The notes under the pieces were generated by a model. That model was not told the DNA's origin. It ran no database searches and saw only the letters and a program-made list of their open reading frames with translations. A DNA stretch of 64,000 nt from Casuarina equisetifolia (taxonomy: Eukaryota; Streptophyta; Magnoliopsida; Fagales; Casuarinaceae). The position numbers and the translations under genes are program-made. Position 1 is the first letter of the stretch. Each line of letters begins with the position of its first letter. The stretch lies in assembly GCA_028551475.1 (NCBI GenBank), contig CM052358.1, positions 18,564,853 to 18,628,852 on the forward strand, given 5' to 3'. Positions 47,892-59,569 of this stretch are shown in pieces.

Positions 47892-49099
47892 TAATTTACT
47901 CATATTTAGAGTTAATGCCACAAACAAGTACCGTAGTTTTGACTCTTTTCTTGAGTAAGGTTTAATTCTTCCACGATCGACATTCTACTTGACTCTAACT
48001 GGTTTAATTGTTATTTTCTTTCTTGAAGCATGAGTTAGCTGTTTCATAGACATTCTCTGTTGCCAACACTTTTGACTACCTCTCCAACCTTGTTTAAGTT
48101 AACTTATTCCCAGCTAGTTTCTATCGTTTACTGCCATCTCATTGGGCCATCACAGTAGGCATAGACCAAAATTTTTTGCCAATGCTCTTTTCATGCACTT
48201 CCTACTGGTTTCTCCTGTCTTGCTTGTAGTTTATTGCCAATCTGACGAGCATCTATTTTATGGCAGCCCCAGTTCATCAGCTGCAGCAGTATTATAGACT
48301 TGGTGTTCTTGATAACTGTTCTAAGAAATGGACTGCTCTTTTTGATTGTTTAAGTCTAAAGACAAAACGGTCCACTGAGGTGCAGGTTCGTTTTCAAACT
48401 GAACTCACTTGAGGAATTTTTCTTATTGTCGTTTTTCTAAGTGAAGTAGTTTCCTTGTAAAGACAAAACACAACTTTAATGGCTGTGCACTAAACTAAAT
48501 GGTTACATAGAGTAATCTTAAGTACTACAGTACTTTTTGCATGGTATAGATATGGAATATTGACGTCTTCCATTTACTTATTCATGCTTAATTGACTTGG
48601 ATACAATTATATATTTCCTTCTTCTGTTTGTAAATTTTGATGGACACCCTAGCTTTCTTGTCTAAGATGTTGCTGCCCAGGTTGCCTGGCTTTGCATGCA
48701 TTAAGAAAATATGAGATTGCCGACCCCTCTACCTATGCACACACGATCACTTTTCCCTGCAATATTTGCTACTTTGGAATATATTAAACGTAGATTCTGA
48801 TAGTAGGGAGAACTTGGATGCTCTGCCATGATGTTGACACCATTTGGTATGAATTACGAAATTTGTTGATGGGTTACAATGCCATCCATACATATAGATG
48901 GACAAATGTAATGGGGTTCTTGTATATGAACACTTTTGATATGTTCTTAAAAATCTTTCAGGACAAAAAGGAAGGTGATTAGTACATGTTCTCATTTGTA
49001 GAAGGTCAAACTATTCTATACTCCTATTATATTGAATGAAATCTTCTTACTTATATATATCTATTTCCAAGGTTGCATAGTGTGGTGTGTGTGTGTGTT

Positions 49100-49134
<35 letters not shown>

Positions 49135-50650
49135 GGCGCAACAGGTTTATCTGGGATAGAGCTTTTGTTGGCATGGGCTTGAATTTATGGTTGGCTGTTA
49201 AGAGCAAATGCTGCATAGCCATTGTTGACGTAGGTTCCTATCTGCACATTTGCACCTTTTGACTGACATTTTTTGGCCTTTCAAAGTTGGTTTGGGTTTT
49301 AATGCACTTAGCCAACTTCGTGGGCATGCTCTATTAGTCATCTTGCCTAACCCAATTTGTTACCAAATGTACTTGGCTTTAGATAGTTCGTCCAAATGGC
49401 CTTTTGGAATCTTAGTAAGCCTTTGAGTTTATTAAAATCTAGGTTTTGAGCATTTTCCACCACCTTTATACTTCAGCTGTTATTAGTAGGATTTCTTTCT
49501 CATTGTATTCACCTGTGGATGTAGGTCCTTGTGCCAAACTATGTATATATTGTACCAATAATATATGATTAAATCATATTTGTTATGTCTTCTCTACTTG
49601 TTTGCCAATTAATTAGTTTACCGAGACAACTGTTGTTTAAATATGGGGGTATATATGGTGACTTGAGTGTTTTCTTATGGATATAGTAATTTAATTGACA
49701 GAATGATTATAAGACATGCTGGGTGGGTATGATTGCATAAGTCCCTGAAGACTTTTAACTAAAATTGCTATTTACAGCAGTCTAACCTGGAGATTGCTTT
49801 GAAGCCATTAGGTGCCTACTTGTTATGAGTCTGCCTTAGGATTTGGTGTTGTCAATAGTTGATTTTATGCTCATTACAAATTAGAGCAAGGAATCATAAC
49901 CATACATGTAGGTCTAGGTATTCTGCGAAAAGATGAGAGCAATGTAGTGGATCCTCTATTTTGCACGTTATTCACATTTCTGATTTTGGATTGGTAGTTG
50001 GATGAGACCCCTTAATGTCCTTGTACTGCCGTCTGTTTAATTTCCATGTGTGCCATTTTCATAAAGGCTGCTGTTGGGAGCACTTGTATAGGGAGGGGTT
50101 GAATGGCCTTACATCATGATGAAAGATCTCTTTCGTCACCTTGGAAATCTTTTGTTGGTTATGCCTTTCAGTATTTCTTCTGGGAATAGTTTTATAATTA
50201 CTTAGGGAATTTCTATTGCAGCTTTAAACCTGCTTGATTTGTCTCGTGATTGACTCTCTTTATCAATCCATGATTTTTTGTTCGTTTTCTTCGTTGACTG
50301 TCTTGAATGTCAATGTCAAGAGATCCATCAATCCAATAGTGGCCCTGTATCTTATTATTGAATCCATACCGGGAGTTAGTGCTTCATTTGATAAACTTAG
50401 CTGCAGCTTTTACTGTTATCCTCAGATTTTTGTGATCCTCTTCTATATGTCACCAGAGATGGTGGTTTGGAACTTAGTTTTGGCCTGTTATATCCTTGTA
50501 TTCATGGGATAAGAAGCTAAAAACTTTTGGACGCAGGAAATTCTTGAAAAGCGTGAGAAGGCGAGGCCTCACATCTGGACTTTTCGGACCCCAGAAGCAG
50601 CATCATCTCACTGGAAAGATGTATTTGGACATTTAGATGAAATGGACTGA
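46940..50650 (+). CDS. DUF3128 (PANTS/Emi1-type) small twin-Cx9C protein, 3 exons, 106 aa
   Basis: Coding exons 46940-47027, 48267-48385 and 50537-50650, with GT-AG introns of 1239 and 2151 nt. Phases agree and the sum is 321 nt. The protein starts MSSESEPPSG, then RRLSCTTCFDALSFCYSPVH, and ends FGHLDEMD, matching the plant DUF3128 proteins I know. Seen: C18-x9-C28 (with an extra C21) and C47-x9-C57, a twin Cx9C arrangement as in CHCH-fold proteins that are oxidised by Mia40 in the mitochondrial intermembrane space. The yeast relative Emi1 is, as I recall, listed among twin-Cx9C proteins. There is no N-terminal targeting peptide, which fits that import route. The exact role in plants is unknown. 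Large introns carry only microsatellites and poly-G. Function is inferred. Confidence 0.88.
47849..47892. repeat. ATT/TTA trinucleotide microsatellite in intron 1 of the DUF3128 gene
   Basis: About 14 uninterrupted units. The tyrosine-run frame over it is an artefact. Confidence 0.95.
49102..49133. repeat. Poly-G run of 32 preceded by a GT microsatellite (DUF3128 intron 2)
   Basis: 32 consecutive G on the plus strand (the coding strand of the gene) after GTGTGTGTGTGTTGA. Confidence 0.95.
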
Positions 50651-50887
50651 TAGATATGCAACTCCGAATGCACAACTTCATTGTCGTTTTGCCGTTTTCT
50701 TTTTGCAACCACACCTTGAAGATCTGGTGACTCCGAGCAAAAGCATTTAGATAAATAATGTGGAGTAAACTCATTCTTTAGTCACATTTTTGTTTTATCT
50801 TGCACTTGTTTCTTTTCAAATGAATTTTGGAGATAAATGGAATAAACAAAACACACTTGAAGTGCCCCTGTCTTTTTGTAGGTACAT

Positions 50888-51270
50888 TGTTGCGATTTTG
50901 GGGCTCTAATCACGTTAGGTGGTCTAACCTTCACACATATAAGCTCCTTTTTATGTTTTTTTTTTTCCCCAATGTGGGACTGTTTTTCAATAATCTCTTC
51001 CATCCTACATCGGCCTATTTTGTTTTTTCTCATTGGTTTCAATTTGACCCAGCCTCTGCACACCAGGCCTTAACCCGTTCTTCTTGTTGGGACCTGGGCC
51101 CAATCTCCAGCCCAGTCTTCCCCAACTTTGATATCAATCGTTGTGATTTTGGGCTTCAAATCACGTTAAAAAACAGTTCGTAAGTACAGCTGCTGTTCTT
51201 ATGCCGCTATTAGTAGATCAAACGCTCTTCTTTCTCTGATGTAGTCCAACTCTTACACATATAAGTTCAC
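50888..51270 (-). mobile_element. TRIM-like miniature LTR element
   Basis: Direct repeats start at 50888 (TTGCGATTTTGGG, AATCACGTTA, CACACATATAAG) and 51140 (TTGTGATTTTGGG, AATCACGTTA, later CACACATATAAG). The left unit runs 50888-51009 (TG...CA). On the minus strand, directly after the right unit, the sequence reads TGATATCAAAGTTGGG, close to the Met primer-site consensus. The right unit is disrupted by an insertion of roughly 60 bp. No coding capacity. A frame at 50827-51183 over it is not a gene. Confidence 0.5.
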
Positions 51271-52865
51271 TTATAAAGGTTTCAATTCAGAATAATTTAA
51301 ATTCTTTTTGAATCTACAAACTAATAACTGGACCCTAAGTCGAAATGACGAGGTAAATTGACAACTACGATTGTAGATAAAATAGGAAAGAAGCAAAATA
51401 ACTTAAAAAAGAAAAAAGATTTAGTGACTAGCTTTGTGCAATAATTTTGTAACTGATCCAGTTGCTGCTGTCTGGCTTTCTCACTGATTTAATGGGGAAA
51501 ACATAAAATCTGAGCATAGTAATAATATACTAGATGATTAGATAATCATTTTATTTTTTTGTTTGAGAGGAACCAAACTCATGGAATGCTATTTTGCCTC
51601 TCTGCCCTCCAATTTTTTTTTAATGTCATGCTATATAATTATAGTTAGGCCCAAGCTCAAATACCTTTTTAGGATCGCAATGTGGTATTGCCATTTGCAG
51701 ATGGAATTTATCCACTGGAACTAATTTAAATCGAATTTATTTTTTTATAGAATTTTTATGCTATTTTATCGTGTACAACTTAACTCTAAAATCCTTAACT
51801 CCTTTTTTTCTTTTAATTTAGTGTTGAGATTTTTTCACATCAATGTTTGATTTTTTAAATCTTGAGAAGATAATACTTAGGCATAACGTTGAATTGGTAA
51901 ATGGTGATAAATGTTGATATCAAATAGGCTTCTTGTCTGCCAAGATTATCTCTTGTTTAATTGGTTGAAGGTATGTCCTTTCAAATATTCTGCACAAGAG
52001 GAAGGGAAAGAAATAAGCTATCTTATATATGAGAATTACATGGATATTTATAGGACTAATATATTTCAACGAAATTATCATATTATACAACGGAAAGAAC
52101 CAAGATGACATTCATACATAACGCAAAATTATGAATTTTTGTTTAACTATAGTCATAAATCAGTTTCCAAAGTGGCTTAATAACTAAAATTTCAGATTTA
52201 AATCAAACCTCTGAATCACTAAACAAGAAGTAATTAAATAGTGCATATTTTTCCAGTATTTATTTTGGAAATAAAATCACTTTACTGCATGTAGGTTTTA
52301 CCGGACTCCAACATAAAAAAGGGTAATATTTGATACCTCCAAATAAATATAGATTAAATAATTATTTTTCTTTTTCTCTCAAAATCTGAGTCAAAATTTC
52401 AGAAATGGTCAAAGGGGTATTTTAGGGGAGGCCACAGCAACGGCATCTTCTCATTTTCAAACCTATGAGATTCTCCTTTGTAAGTCTCAACGTTAATGCG
52501 AATTCCAATTCTAAATCTAAGCCTAGGGTCTATAAACTAGCTTGGTAATTTCATTTGTAAATCATCAATTAAGAGACTTCTCACCTTCTGCAGCATTAGT
52601 CTCCCTTCTCTGTTTTCTATTTTGTGCAGCGAACAACAACTTCTATTGCTCTAACTCAAACAACATCTTCTTGTTTCAATGTTTTATTCATGCACCCAAT
52701 TGACATATTGTGTGTCAAACTTAGATCTCTTGGTCCAGTCTTACTAGTTTATCACTAAGTTGATACTAAATGGACAATACAAGTAAAGCTTGCAACAAAA
52801 TGAAGTGCTCAACGAAATGGGTTCACCGGCACTTATACATTAGCAAATGATTTACCTTCTTGTGA
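51271..52865. other. AT-rich intergenic DNA between the DUF3128 and GABA-transporter genes
   Basis: Convergent 3' ends face each other here. No gene was seen. The last few hundred bases probably include the 3' UTR of the minus-strand transporter. Confidence 0.55.
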
Positions 52866-55808
52866 TCATACATTAGCAAATAACCTATAGTTATTGGCAT
52901 CCAGGATTATTTGTCGAACTGCTGCAATCGCTGCAATAACCCCCAATGCCGAGAAAACAAATGCGATAATGACGTTCAACCAGAAAATGAGGCTCCGCTT
53001 CGACGGTTTAAATGTCAAGTTGAAGAACACCACCGGCAATATGAAGTCGAGAGGCATGAAACCAAAAGCTCCGATCAGCGCATTGATGTCGCCAAAAAAT
53101 GGAAGCATCGCTGCTATAATTGTCGCTGTGATAACCGATAGTGACCGAGAGATCAACCTCGGGATGACGTTGCGGGCAGAGAACTCGGTGCTTCGCGGGT
53201 CTGCAAACGCCCGTTCAAGCACTTCATTTGTGGGCTGCAAGTAAACCTGTGGCAACCCTTGAGGTTTAAATAATGGTGCTAAAGAGCGAGGGAGAGAGAG
53301 AGAGAGAGAAGAAGAAGAAGTGCTCACCACTCCAACAGCTGACAGCTGCAGAATTGTAAATGTATTGGTCATCAAAATGAACCATTTTGGCACCAAAGCA
53401 TTGCCATTGTCCAAGAAGTTGCTGAGGATGAGGCCATCAGCTTTGTTACCAAATGCCCAATAGCCAGAGATGGCTACACTGAAGAAAGTCACCGTGACTA
53501 CAGCATAACAAACGCATAGTCCCTTGAACATCTTCCCCTTCACTGGTGAGGCTATCGTTGCCTGCAGCAGAAAACTTGATTGTTGGAAGCTCTTGAATCT
53601 AAATAATGTGAAAAATGAAATATTTCAAACCTGAATTTCAGGAATTATTCCGTTGCCAAATGTTGTCGCAATGATGGCAACGGCATTGAACATTCCAAAA
53701 ATGCGATTTTCGGTGTTGCCCACAACAGAGTAGTCCTTCTCCGGTCCCTTGGATGAAGATCCTAACAAAATTAACCCATGCTTTTTGGTCAATTGGGACT
53801 ACTAATAGACAATCTTTACTAACTTCAGTAATCCCTAATATGGGACTAGTAATAAGTACCGATAATGATGGAACCAGCAGTCGCACAAGCACTATAGGCA
53901 AGACACAGAACCAATGATACCAAATTTATATGCCTTAGCGAGTGAAATGATGGGATTTGTGCTAAAATCAACATAAAGCACCCGAATATGATCACAAATT
54001 CATACAACTTCATAGCTCCATTCGGATTGGATAGCAAGTAAATTGCCTGCGGTAGAAAAACAGAGTAAAGGAAACGAACAAGAAGATCAGCTACCAACGG
54101 TGATAAACTGATCATCATTATAACATTTGGGGCCAAGCTTTGATCGCCCCAGCCCCGACCCTCAATGAAAATGACAATGAAAACCAAGAGTAGGAATGGA
54201 CCTTCATGCATTGTCCTCCCAGAAGAGTGGAAGCAACAACAGCACCAAAGCAGACCATGAACTGGATCGGCCCGACATAATACCGGCCCCATTTGGGTCC
54301 TGACAAATTCAATGGGTTAATGGTGCAGCCATTTAGCACCCCATTAAGATTTTACGCAATGGGTGTGCATAAGAAGAGAAAAAAGTAGAAATAGTAAACA
54401 AGAAATGTTCGTGCACGGATTTGCTGGTCCAAGTTGGATATTTTCAAAGCAGAAAAGTAAGAGTGATCTCCTTTGGTTTGGGACTCTTTACGTAATAGAG
54501 GTTTGAACGCATGGGTGAATTGACTACTTTATGTAGGCTATCGTGGTCTAGTGCATCACTTATTTGAGACGTTAGTGGACTTTTCGGGGGACATTATTTT
54601 AGTCAAAAATCTCTTCCGAATCTTCCCAGAGATTCTGACACCATTGATTAATCCCGCACTTGTACAGATACGGAAAATCATGGGGCTAGACCGTGACACT
54701 TCACATTTATAATGAACAGTGACAAAGTTTAACCAAAATGAGATAAGGGGTCTCACCCAAGATATCATTAGCCATGTCTCTGAACCGGAGTTGGCGATGG
54801 CCCAGCTGAGCATGGTGTTCAAGGACCAGAGATATTAGGTTGTATGAATAGAAAGTCACCAGGCCTCCGATGACAAGACAGAGAACTCCGGCCGTCCATC
54901 CCAGGAAGGTAAAAGCGTATGGAAGACTTAGAAGAGGTGGAGCAACAATTGAAGTTGTCAAGTGGTAACCACAGTGCAGCCATGATCCTGCATTTTTTGC
55001 ACATCAGAACATAAAGACAAATCGGAATCTGCTTCAAACGGGTCCTAACTCTGACAGAAAAGCGGCAAATAACACGGGGAGAGGGGTTTTCCAAGAATTA
55101 GTCACGAATCTTTCTTCTCTCGATATTACAACATAGAAAGATTTATCCCACATGGTATCCGAATAAGATCATTAACTGATGATTGGTATTTAGCATCTTT
55201 TCACCCGATGATGAAGATCACCCGTCCTATCATTGTGTTGGCAATGATATATGCAGCCCAGAGTCCCTAAGAGATGGTTTGAGATTAGGAATGATGTGGT
55301 CCTTGTTGGAGCCAGAATCGCATTCTTTTTAGTAGCAGGGGAAAGTTCCGAAGACATTTTTAAGTTTGTATAATAATTCATTTGGTTTAAGAATTATTAC
55401 CCGAGCTAAAGCTACGAGAATTTTGGTCCGAAGAAACAGATATTCCGGATTCTAAACTATCAACGACCTCAGACTTCTAATTTGTGTAAGACGCAGTGCT
55501 GGCTGCTCCAAGCAAAATCCTTTCCCTGTCCTTTCCTTGGAGGGCTAGGAGCTAGAGATACATTACAGCCAAAACAAGACTCAGAGGAAAAGAAGAAGAT
55601 GACGAAAGTAGCGATGAAAAAGAGATAGGGGATAGGGAAGAGGATTAATGGGATGACAACGACGATGAAGAAAGAACGGTTTGGAATAATGAAAGTAGTC
55701 ATCACCTCTGGACTTGAGAACAAAGAGAGCACCGGCATCAAGGTCCTTCTGGTGGTCTGCTTCTTCTTTCGCATGTTCTGCTGAAGAGCCTGGTTGTGAA
55801 GCACCCAT
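52866..55808 (-). CDS. GAT1: GABA transporter 1-like amino-acid permease (AAAP family), 7 exons, 454 aa
   Basis: Coding exons in transcription order: 55808-55706, 54987-54757, 54299-54202, 54046-53860, 53761-53631, 53561-53328, 53246-52866. All are GT-AG, phases agree, and the sum is 1365 nt. Arabidopsis GAT1 is about 451 aa and aligns throughout: DLDAGALFVLKS start, TTSIVAPPLLSLPYAF first helix, GGQCMK, the SFHSLR segment, NAVAIIATTFGNGIIPEIQ, SGYWAFGNKADG, QLSAVGVVYLQPTNE, MLPFFGDINALIGAFGF, FFNLTFKPSKRS and AAVRQIILDAN near the end. Eleven or so membrane helices are expected. The family member is a plasma-membrane, proton-coupled, high-affinity GABA importer. The start is fixed by homology and follows a GA tract. 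Intron 6 holds a GA/GAA microsatellite. It looks intact. Substrate specificity is inferred from the closest family member. Confidence 0.95.
53292..53320. repeat. GA/GAA microsatellite in intron 6 of the GABA transporter gene
   Basis: GA repeats followed by GAA units, just inside the donor side of the intron on the minus strand. Confidence 0.9.
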
Positions 55809-55896
55809 CTCTCTCTCTCTCTCGCTCGCTCGCTCGCTTGCTTTCTCTGTCGTGCGCGCACACCCGAGAACAGAGAGAGAGAGAGAGAGAGAGAGA
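55809..55896 (-). promoter_or_regulatory. 5' leader with complementary CT and GA tracts before the GABA transporter ATG
   Basis: On the minus strand a CT tract (55896-55872) is followed by a 48-nt spacer rich in GCGC and GAGC, then a GA tract (55823-55809) that abuts the ATG. If both tracts are transcribed they can pair into a stem of about 15 bp whose base touches the start codon. The transcription start is unknown. Confidence 0.5.
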
Positions 55897-58800
55897 AGCA
55901 AACCTAAAACAGAGGTCTCAAGGATGATTTCCAAGAAACAAAGCATCACCAAGCATAAGGAAGCCGTGCGCAAGATAGTCAAGCATGAGTTCCGTGCCCC
56001 CTTTTTTGACTCCTTACTTAACATTCAAACTGCAATTCGCAGCTGCAAAAGATATGACTCAAGCAGAAGAGAAACGGGAAGGGAGGACCATCTTGGTGTT
56101 TGGTAAAACCGTTAAATATCTGTCTTTTTTTCCTTTCCTTTTTTTAATAATTCAGACTTCCATCAAGCTTTGCTTGGGTCCCGAAGTGGGTGGTAGGCCG
56201 TGGCATTAAGTGAGGGTGGCAAGTGGGACGCCAACTTCCGTCAGTGCCTAGTTATGGACAAGCAACTGGGGTTTATGAGCTTTGGTAAGTGTTCTGAAAG
56301 GGGATGGTTCCTAACTTTTGTGGTCGTCAACGAATTGAACTTAGAGGGATTAAAGGTCGATCAAAGTCTGAAACTAAACTGGATCTCAGTAGTCTTTTTT
56401 CATATTATATTATTTATTTTCTCGTTCTGCTTCTATCATTATCTTTCTTCTCTTTGTTGTAATGTCTATCTTGTTATTGGTAAAGGTTCTGATACACAAG
56501 TCAAAAAGCACATGTAATTATTTAGTTTAGGAAACTGTTATTCTCTGAGACAAAATCAATAGATGAATGATTAAGTACATCAAAAGAATTCGTTGTTTGA
56601 TTAAGTATGGTCTGAAAGGGAAACTTGCAAGTTGCACAAAGTAGACATAAAACCTTTTGGTCCCACACAACACCTACTGACTATTGAACTTGAACTTGAA
56701 CTTGCTTATGCTTTCTAAACAATATGGTTCTGCAGCATTTCTCTCTGATTTGCACACTATCTGTTTTCTAAGGTGTCTTGTTTATTTCATCTTACTAAAG
56801 AGTTGCGCGAGATCTCTCTATTAGAAGCGTAAAATTTTTTAGCCTTGTAGGAGGCAAGCTTTAACAATAAGTGGCGCATATTTATGCTAGTAAGTTGAAG
56901 TACTTGTATCTTTCATGACAGGAACTATTTGTCCTCCTTTTACTTAGTTCTTCTATCTTCAAATGTAGAGAGGGAGATTTTAATGGAAGTTCCAAATCTC
57001 ATATCAATGTTGAATCTAAATGCTTAGCAACAAATTGTCTAAAGGATTATCAGTTGACTAGTCTCGTGCATGGAAATAGGTTGCCATTAAAATAAGAACT
57101 TTGGTGGTGCATTTTAATAAAAAACTAATGTTTGTGATCAAGGGAAATCTCATTAGCGTGGACTACCAAACACAATCTTTATATCTAGCCCAGTCTTTGG
57201 GTTTGATCTTAGTATTAACCTTAACCAACATCCATGGTCTTCCTCTGGGACTCTTGAGAAAGCATGAGTTAGAAGATAACTTGTTTGTAACTTGATTTGG
57301 GCATCCTTTTGTATTTCAGCTTACCAAAACTTGGTTTGGTCACCGTCTCACCTACAACCATTGAAAAATCATGTCTCACCTACTAGTTGCTCCTCATAAT
57401 AGGTTGCTTCGTCAAGGATATGCAGTCTAAATTTAGTTTGAGTATACGGCATTACATGTTCATGTAAAAACAAATAAACCAATTAATCTAGAAATAAAAA
57501 ATTTCTTTAAATCCTTTCAACTTTTATTTTCTAATCATCTTCTTGAAGTCACTTCAATTCTTGCGCTTATTTACCTTGTAAATACTTGAACAAGACCAAT
57601 AAATTTTTGCTTGTTTGTAAAAACTTAAGGAGAGAGAAGAAGAACCAAGGCATGTTAATCAATTTTTTGCTAGGGTAAATGAAACTACCAATGGATTATG
57701 GAGCAACATCTTTGACTAAAAACCATTACGTATCTTGGACTAGTGTCATTCTTTTGTCAGACTATTTTTAATAGTTCTTACTTATGTGAGCTTATATCAG
57801 TGGGAATTACTTAATTACTAAACTTAACTTGTTTTTGAATCAATGATTTTATGGTTTATTCATTTGAGACATATTGAATTATTAATTATTAAATATGGGA
57901 TTGGCTAGTGTGAGCCAATATTTGTCATATAAAATTATAATGAGTGGGACTATATGGACAATATCTTTAGTAAATGACTAAATCCCTCCTTTTACTCTTA
58001 ATATATGTACTAAAGATCTACATACAATGAAGATCACAAACTATTAGTGAGTTAAGAGGTGTTAGGCTTGAGATTATAGTCTAAGCTAACTAAGGGTAAA
58101 ATTGGAAAGCAATTAGTGGTTAAAAGATAAATGATATATACGTGGACTGGTACTCATGTTACACACAACATATATAACCAACTAAAGATAAGAACAAGTG
58201 AGCTTGTTTGAACATAAGAATAGGCATACCCACATAGCACCTTTTTCCATAATCTTCAACAGATTTTAGCTATCTCATTAGTTCAATGTTTCAGGAGAGT
58301 ATAAAGGAGAAGAATTAAGCCACTAGCAGCTAAAAATGAAGCCAAAATAGGCACGTTTCTGCTCAAAATCATTTTCCTTCATATTAAGTTTTGTGTTCTA
58401 AGATAAGCTACTTGATCCTAGTTTTTGTGAGCATATTTAAGATTGTTTATGATTTTTCCAACATCTCTTTCATAAATAACAAAATTCATTATGAATTGTG
58501 GAATAAATTCACTTTACTCAAGGACAAAAATACAAAATTGTTTATAAAAATTCTAGATACATAAGATAAATAGAATAAATAGAATAAAAGAATAAAGCAT
58601 AATACAAAAAGGCTAAATTGTATTAGGCCAAGACCATATATTTACGAGGTCTTGGCCTTATGACAATATATAATTAAGTAACATCATTTTCTCAACACTC
58701 TTGTCATACATGAAGAAGAACAAACAAACAATCAATGTAGAGAAAGTTGCATGCTTAAAGCTATGATTCCCTACTGCCATTCTAGTGTTGCTCTATTAGC

Positions 58801-59569
58801 AATTCCTTTCTTGCCAGAACTACTACCTTCCATGGTTGAACATGGTCTAATGTTTCACTTGGACTTGCCTAAAACCATTGAAGCATGAATATTCCCCTTT
58901 TTACTAAAAAGTAATATAATTCTTTCATTGCCTTCCTGTTATATGCAATTGATATACTTATTATTTATAGCAACGACGAAGTCTTAAAGTTTCGTTAGAA
59001 AGACTTAAGGCTTTTGAAATATTTTTAAAGATTGAAAGTGCACGATCCATAAATGGAATATATATCTAAATAAAAGAAAATATGTAATAGAACTTATTAC
59101 AAAATCTGGTGTCTTTGGTTCAAAACCATTAGTAACCCTAAAAGAACAAGAAATCAAAAATGACCATAATAGAATTTAACAATGTGGCACAATCATCTAT
59201 AAATGCTCCATTTCTAGAGAATCCATCAAGTTATTAAATATTGATTTTAAGGTTAATATACTATACTACTGAAAAATGCAACATTAGTTATGACATATAG
59301 ATGCTAAATAATTCATGCACTAATTAAAGTAATCTCACATGGACTAACAATAAAGATCATAAAATATATTAAAGGGTGCACAAGATTGGGCTTATCACTT
59401 CTCTTTAGCCCCAAGGTGGCACTTGCTTCATTTCATGATTTAACTAGGCATTATACCCCATTTCAAGGAGTTTAAAATTTAATGACTCATTAATATGAAG
59501 ATTAAAAAGTAACTTATTGCTTCAAGATCATAAAAGAAGTAAAAGATAGGGTCATGACTGATAAACATA
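55897..59569. other. Intergenic DNA upstream of the GABA transporter, nothing recognised
   Basis: The first few hundred bases are probably the transporter promoter. Beyond 56.5 kb the sequence is AT-rich with no gene, RNA fold or transposon protein that I can support. Confidence 0.5.

Noticed and set aside
47783..47965. Tyrosine-repeat protein
   Set aside because: A TTA/ATT microsatellite inside an intron.
49032..49262. Glycine-repeat protein
   Set aside because: Produced by the poly-G run inside an intron.
50888..51270. Cassandra-type TRIM with a 5S rRNA promoter
   Set aside because: No 5S rRNA-like box was seen in the repeats.
52894..53244. 116-codon plus-strand frame
   Set aside because: Antisense shadow of the last exon of the GABA transporter.
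55190..55265. Exon-like hydrophobic stretch on the minus strand (LWAAYIIANTMIGRVIF) in transporter intron 1
   Set aside because: It has splice-like borders but no counterpart in the family alignment, and exon 1 joins exon 2 in phase without it. Perhaps a relic, not supportable.
55714..56106. 130-codon plus-strand frame
   Set aside because: Antisense to transporter exon 1 and its GA/CT leader. Serine/arginine repeats come from the microsatellites.
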